64,000 bases of DNA from Azadirachta indica (taxonomy: Eukaryota; Streptophyta; Magnoliopsida; Sapindales; Meliaceae). Positions 58,299 through 64,000 of this stretch are shown piece by piece. Positions within the stretch are counted from its first letter, which is position 1, and each line of letters starts with the position of its first letter. Below the pieces are notes generated by a model, which did not search any database, was not told where the DNA came from, and was given only the letters and a program-made list of their open reading frames with translations. The stretch lies in assembly GCA_022749755.1 (NCBI GenBank), contig CM040448.1, positions 2,972,481 to 3,036,480 of the forward strand. The letters are read 5' to 3'. The position numbers were made by a program, and so were the translations under genes.

Positions 58299-59546
58299 AA
58301 TCATAGGGTTGGATTTTTTAGATTGTAAGAGTATGCCACCTAGATTAGTGGCTACTTTTGTACTTTCTGTTGTGGTTTTGTTGTTGAGATTTAGCTGAAA
58401 AGAAGGAGCAATGCAAAAAACCGAACAAGAACTAAGGGATATTATAATTCTTGTATGATTGTAGTAGATTGTTTAAAATTTTCTAGGTTTGGTTTAGCTG
58501 AGACCCTTTTTTTGTCCCTTTATGTGAAAGAGTCTCCGCTTAAATTAAAGAAATATCTTTCCCTAAAGTCGGTGCATGAAGGATTAATCTTTTGATCTCT
58601 TATTTCTATAAGATAACAGACGAAATCAATTAGACTATCCTTTAGAAGTATTATGATAATTATTGTGAAACATATCAAGTATTAAGATATGAAATAATGA
58701 ATGCTATCAGCTAGCTGATAGGCTTGCGTTTGGTATGAATTTTTTTTGAATTTTTCTTTTTAAGTAAATTTAAGGTCTATTTTGCTTGTCGAGTGTCAAT
58801 CACAACTTTTAGTAAATATATGGACAAATGACATCATGCTTATCAAGTTGTGATGTGGCTATAAAAAAAATTACTTTTTTTCTTTTCTTAAAAATATTAT
58901 ATAATTATACGTATAATCTATCAATAATTAAATTAAAAGTTTTTCACAGTCAAAATTACTCAGTCTAGTTTGCAGAAGTATGCGATAAATTTAAGTAAAT
59001 TTTGTCTCAATTCGGAATAGTGACTACTAGTGCATGACTTTTCTTAATTATTTGATGTTAAGTTTACATTTATTGTTAAATTTAAAAATCATTATAAGTA
59101 TATTATTTATATTGTATTAAAATTACATAATTTTAAATAAATTAAATTTTAAGACTCTAAATAATTATCATATGTCTTTTAATTTGAATGGTGTTAAATT
59201 TGATTCGATCAAAATTTTTAATTTTTAATAAATTTTTAATATAATATTAGTGAATTATACATGTATTATAAGTACAAGTTTTTAGCATAATAATTTTAAT
59301 TCTTAAAATAAAAGAATAATTAATATAATTAAATTTTTTTTAAAATAATTCAAATTAAGAAAAAGTTAAAAATAAGCTTAAAGCAAAAATGGTAAACTTT
59401 AGCTAGCATAACCCAATTTGAAACGTACTCGATTAGTGGGTCCTTATCGAGCCGACCTCTTGAAAAATTGGACATAATATAGATTTAAAAATGTAAATAA
59501 ATCTTTTTTTTTTTGGTTGGGTATAATTGGCGAGACAATATATGTA

Positions 59547-59593
<47 letters not shown>
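59547..59593. repeat. Compound (TC)n(TA)n microsatellite
   Basis: About nine TC units run directly into about fourteen TA units. Confidence 0.9.
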
Positions 59594-59597
<4 letters not shown>

Positions 59598-59802
59598 GAC
59601 AGTATTTATTTTAAAAAATTGCATGGTTATTTGGGGAAATGGTATTATCTGATTTAACAAGGATTTTACATCTAATTTAACGTTATTAAATAATTAATTA
59701 CATAGTTAAGATTGAAAATTTTTTTAAAAGTATCTTAGTGTTTTCAAAATATTTAATTGTATTAACTGTAATACGAAATCCAATCAATCAGATACGTTAA
59801 AT

Positions 59803-60684
59803 GGGCTAATTTCAGTGCGCATCCATAAATTTTTAACAATTGGCATTGTGCGCCCGAACTTTTATGAAAATAGTCACAACACACCCATTCCTTAACAATA
59901 TGTCATGTTGAAGAGATTGGGTTGACTGTTTTAACTAACATAAATACGATTTTACCTCGGTTACCTAATTCTAATTTTCGATGAGTCACTAAAACGGTTA
60001 AGTTACCCCTTAAAAAAAAACTCGAAAATTGATCATTGCAAAAATGATAAAAGAAAAGAAAAAAAAATAAAAAACAAAATGCATTTAGTCTTTTTCTTTA
60101 TTGATAGTCAACAAATAAAACTAAATTTAAAATTAATTTTTGATTTTTAAGTTATTGTTAAATTTACTTACAATCTAATCTTGTATCTCTAGTTTATATT
60201 AAATTACTTCATAATTAACTTTCGATTTTTAAGTAGTCCTAAAATTATTTAAATTTTAGTTTTTATAATTTTTTTATTTTTAAAATTTATTTTTGTGTAA
60301 TCGACAAATCTAATCTATATTACTAAGAACTATAAAAAAGCCGTTTACATATAAATTGACTCTATATTCATATTACAATAGCGTAGAATTGACCGTTGTT
60401 CATAATTAATTTAAAGAAAATAAAGATTATATGATTAATTATAAAAAATATTTGATTTGTGTCAATTTGAAACAGTTCGGTTACATATAAATGAACTGAT
60501 TTCCAAGGGTAACTCTCTCAACGGATGGGAAATTAGGGTTGGGCAAAGTCGTACTTAAGATAATCAAAACGGTCAATTAAACCTCTACTTGACAAAAAAG
60601 GGTGCTTAGCGACTATTTCGTAAAAGGTCGTGTAATTCATGAAAATTATCAACAATATAGGGGTAGAAACAAATTAACCCTAAT
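59803..60684. mobile_element. Non-autonomous long-TIR element (MULE-like) upstream of DCP5 copy 2
   Basis: The left end (about 59803-59995) and the reverse complement of the right end (about 60505-60684) align over most of their lengths. Matching landmarks in order are ggctaattt/gggttaattt, cgaacttttatgaaaatagtc/cgaccttttacgaaatagtc, gggttgactgtttt/taattgaccgtttt and taaatacgattttacc/taagtacgactttgcc. The interior is AT-rich without coding capacity. Length and TIR size suggest a non-autonomous Mutator-like element. I could not establish a 9-base target duplication. Confidence 0.55.
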
Positions 60685-60894
60685 TCGTTCTTTTAAATTT
60701 TGAAGTTAAAAAAAAAAAAAAGAATTAACCCTAATTAAGTCAAATCTAATTTTCTCAAGTCCCCCAGACCCGGCAAAAGACAGAGAAAGGGAGTTCAGTT
60801 GATTTAGCGTCTCTTGTTTGCGTTATTGCAAAGAGAAGAATACGAAATAATAATAATAATCCAAGAATCTTTTCTCTTTTTTTTTTTTTCTTGC

Positions 60895-60915
60895 ATGCGC
60901 CATTGTTGTTGTTAA
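60895..60915 (+). other. Six-codon upstream ORF of DCP5 copy 2
   Basis: In the leader block shared with copy 1 (cttgcatgcgccattgttg), the ATG at 60895 starts MRHCCC and stops at TAA 60913-60915, 42 bases before the main ATG. In copy 1 the same stop is missing and the uORF overlaps the main start. Confidence 0.5.
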
Positions 60916-60957
60916 AGAGCGGAACAAGAAAGGAGCAAGAGGGAGGCGTAAAGGCGA

Positions 60958-64000
<3,043 letters not shown>

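Larger units (their letters stand above)
58299..60957. other. Intergenic between the two DCP5 copies
   Basis: Begins with the DCP5 copy 1 3' UTR, then AT-rich sequence with a TC/TA microsatellite, then an inverted-repeat element (59803-60684), then the leader of copy 2. No gene lies between the copies. Confidence 0.65.

Overview
This is a nuclear segment of a flowering-plant genome, almost certainly a eudicot and probably a rosid. Its genes have many GT-AG introns, the introns and spacers are AT-rich, the leaders carry AAACCCTAA-type motifs, and every recognisable protein belongs to a land-plant family. The species cannot be fixed from the sequence alone. I see no bacterial, viral, organellar or CRISPR content, and no candidate for a wholly new multi-gene system. 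The interest lies in gene-structure oddities, a tandem gene duplication and small transposons.

Layout, left to right. (1) 19-1417, +: the last three exons of a PERK-type receptor-like kinase, cut by the window edge. (2) 2237-3845, +: an atypical cinnamoyl-CoA-reductase-like SDR without the catalytic Tyr, with a duplicated 3' splice site. (3) 4603-9672, +: a TMEM33/Pom33-like membrane protein with a SINE in intron 3. (4) 10390-10461, +: tRNA-Gln(CUG). (5) 12089-16930, +: isoprenylcysteine methylesterase (ICME family). (6) 17578-20883, +: GEX3, a beta-propeller membrane protein. (7) 22356-27632, +: a CCHC zinc-knuckle/PSP spliceosome-associated protein with a one-base frameshift. (8) 30959-38293, +: a p300/CBP-type histone acetyltransferase, probably HAC2. 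(9) 39431-45973, -: the nuclear lamina coiled-coil protein CRWN1/NMCP1, tail-to-tail with HAC2. (10) 46-52 kb: a gene-poor AT-rich spacer. (11) 52184-58298, +: DCP5, an LSM14-type decapping activator. (12) 60958 to the window end, +: a second, tandem DCP5 whose first three exons are visible.

Plant genes do not form operons, so the neighbours are mostly functionally independent. From memory, the order PSP/zinc-knuckle - HAC2 - CRWN1 matches consecutive Arabidopsis loci At1g67210, At1g67220 and At1g67230. This supports the HAC2 and CRWN1 names. Exon boundaries were chosen so that splice dinucleotides, reading phase and family alignment agree. The exon lengths of each complete gene sum to a multiple of three, except for the frameshifted PSP gene.

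The observations most worth checking are the HAC2 donor site beside a (TC)n microsatellite, which cuts between the Trp and Tyr of the catalytic motif; the frameshift in the PSP gene; the DCP5 tandem pair with its diverged uORFs, an intron duplication found in one copy only, and an intervening inverted-repeat element; the SINE with a 12-bp target duplication; and the duplicated splice acceptor in the SDR gene.
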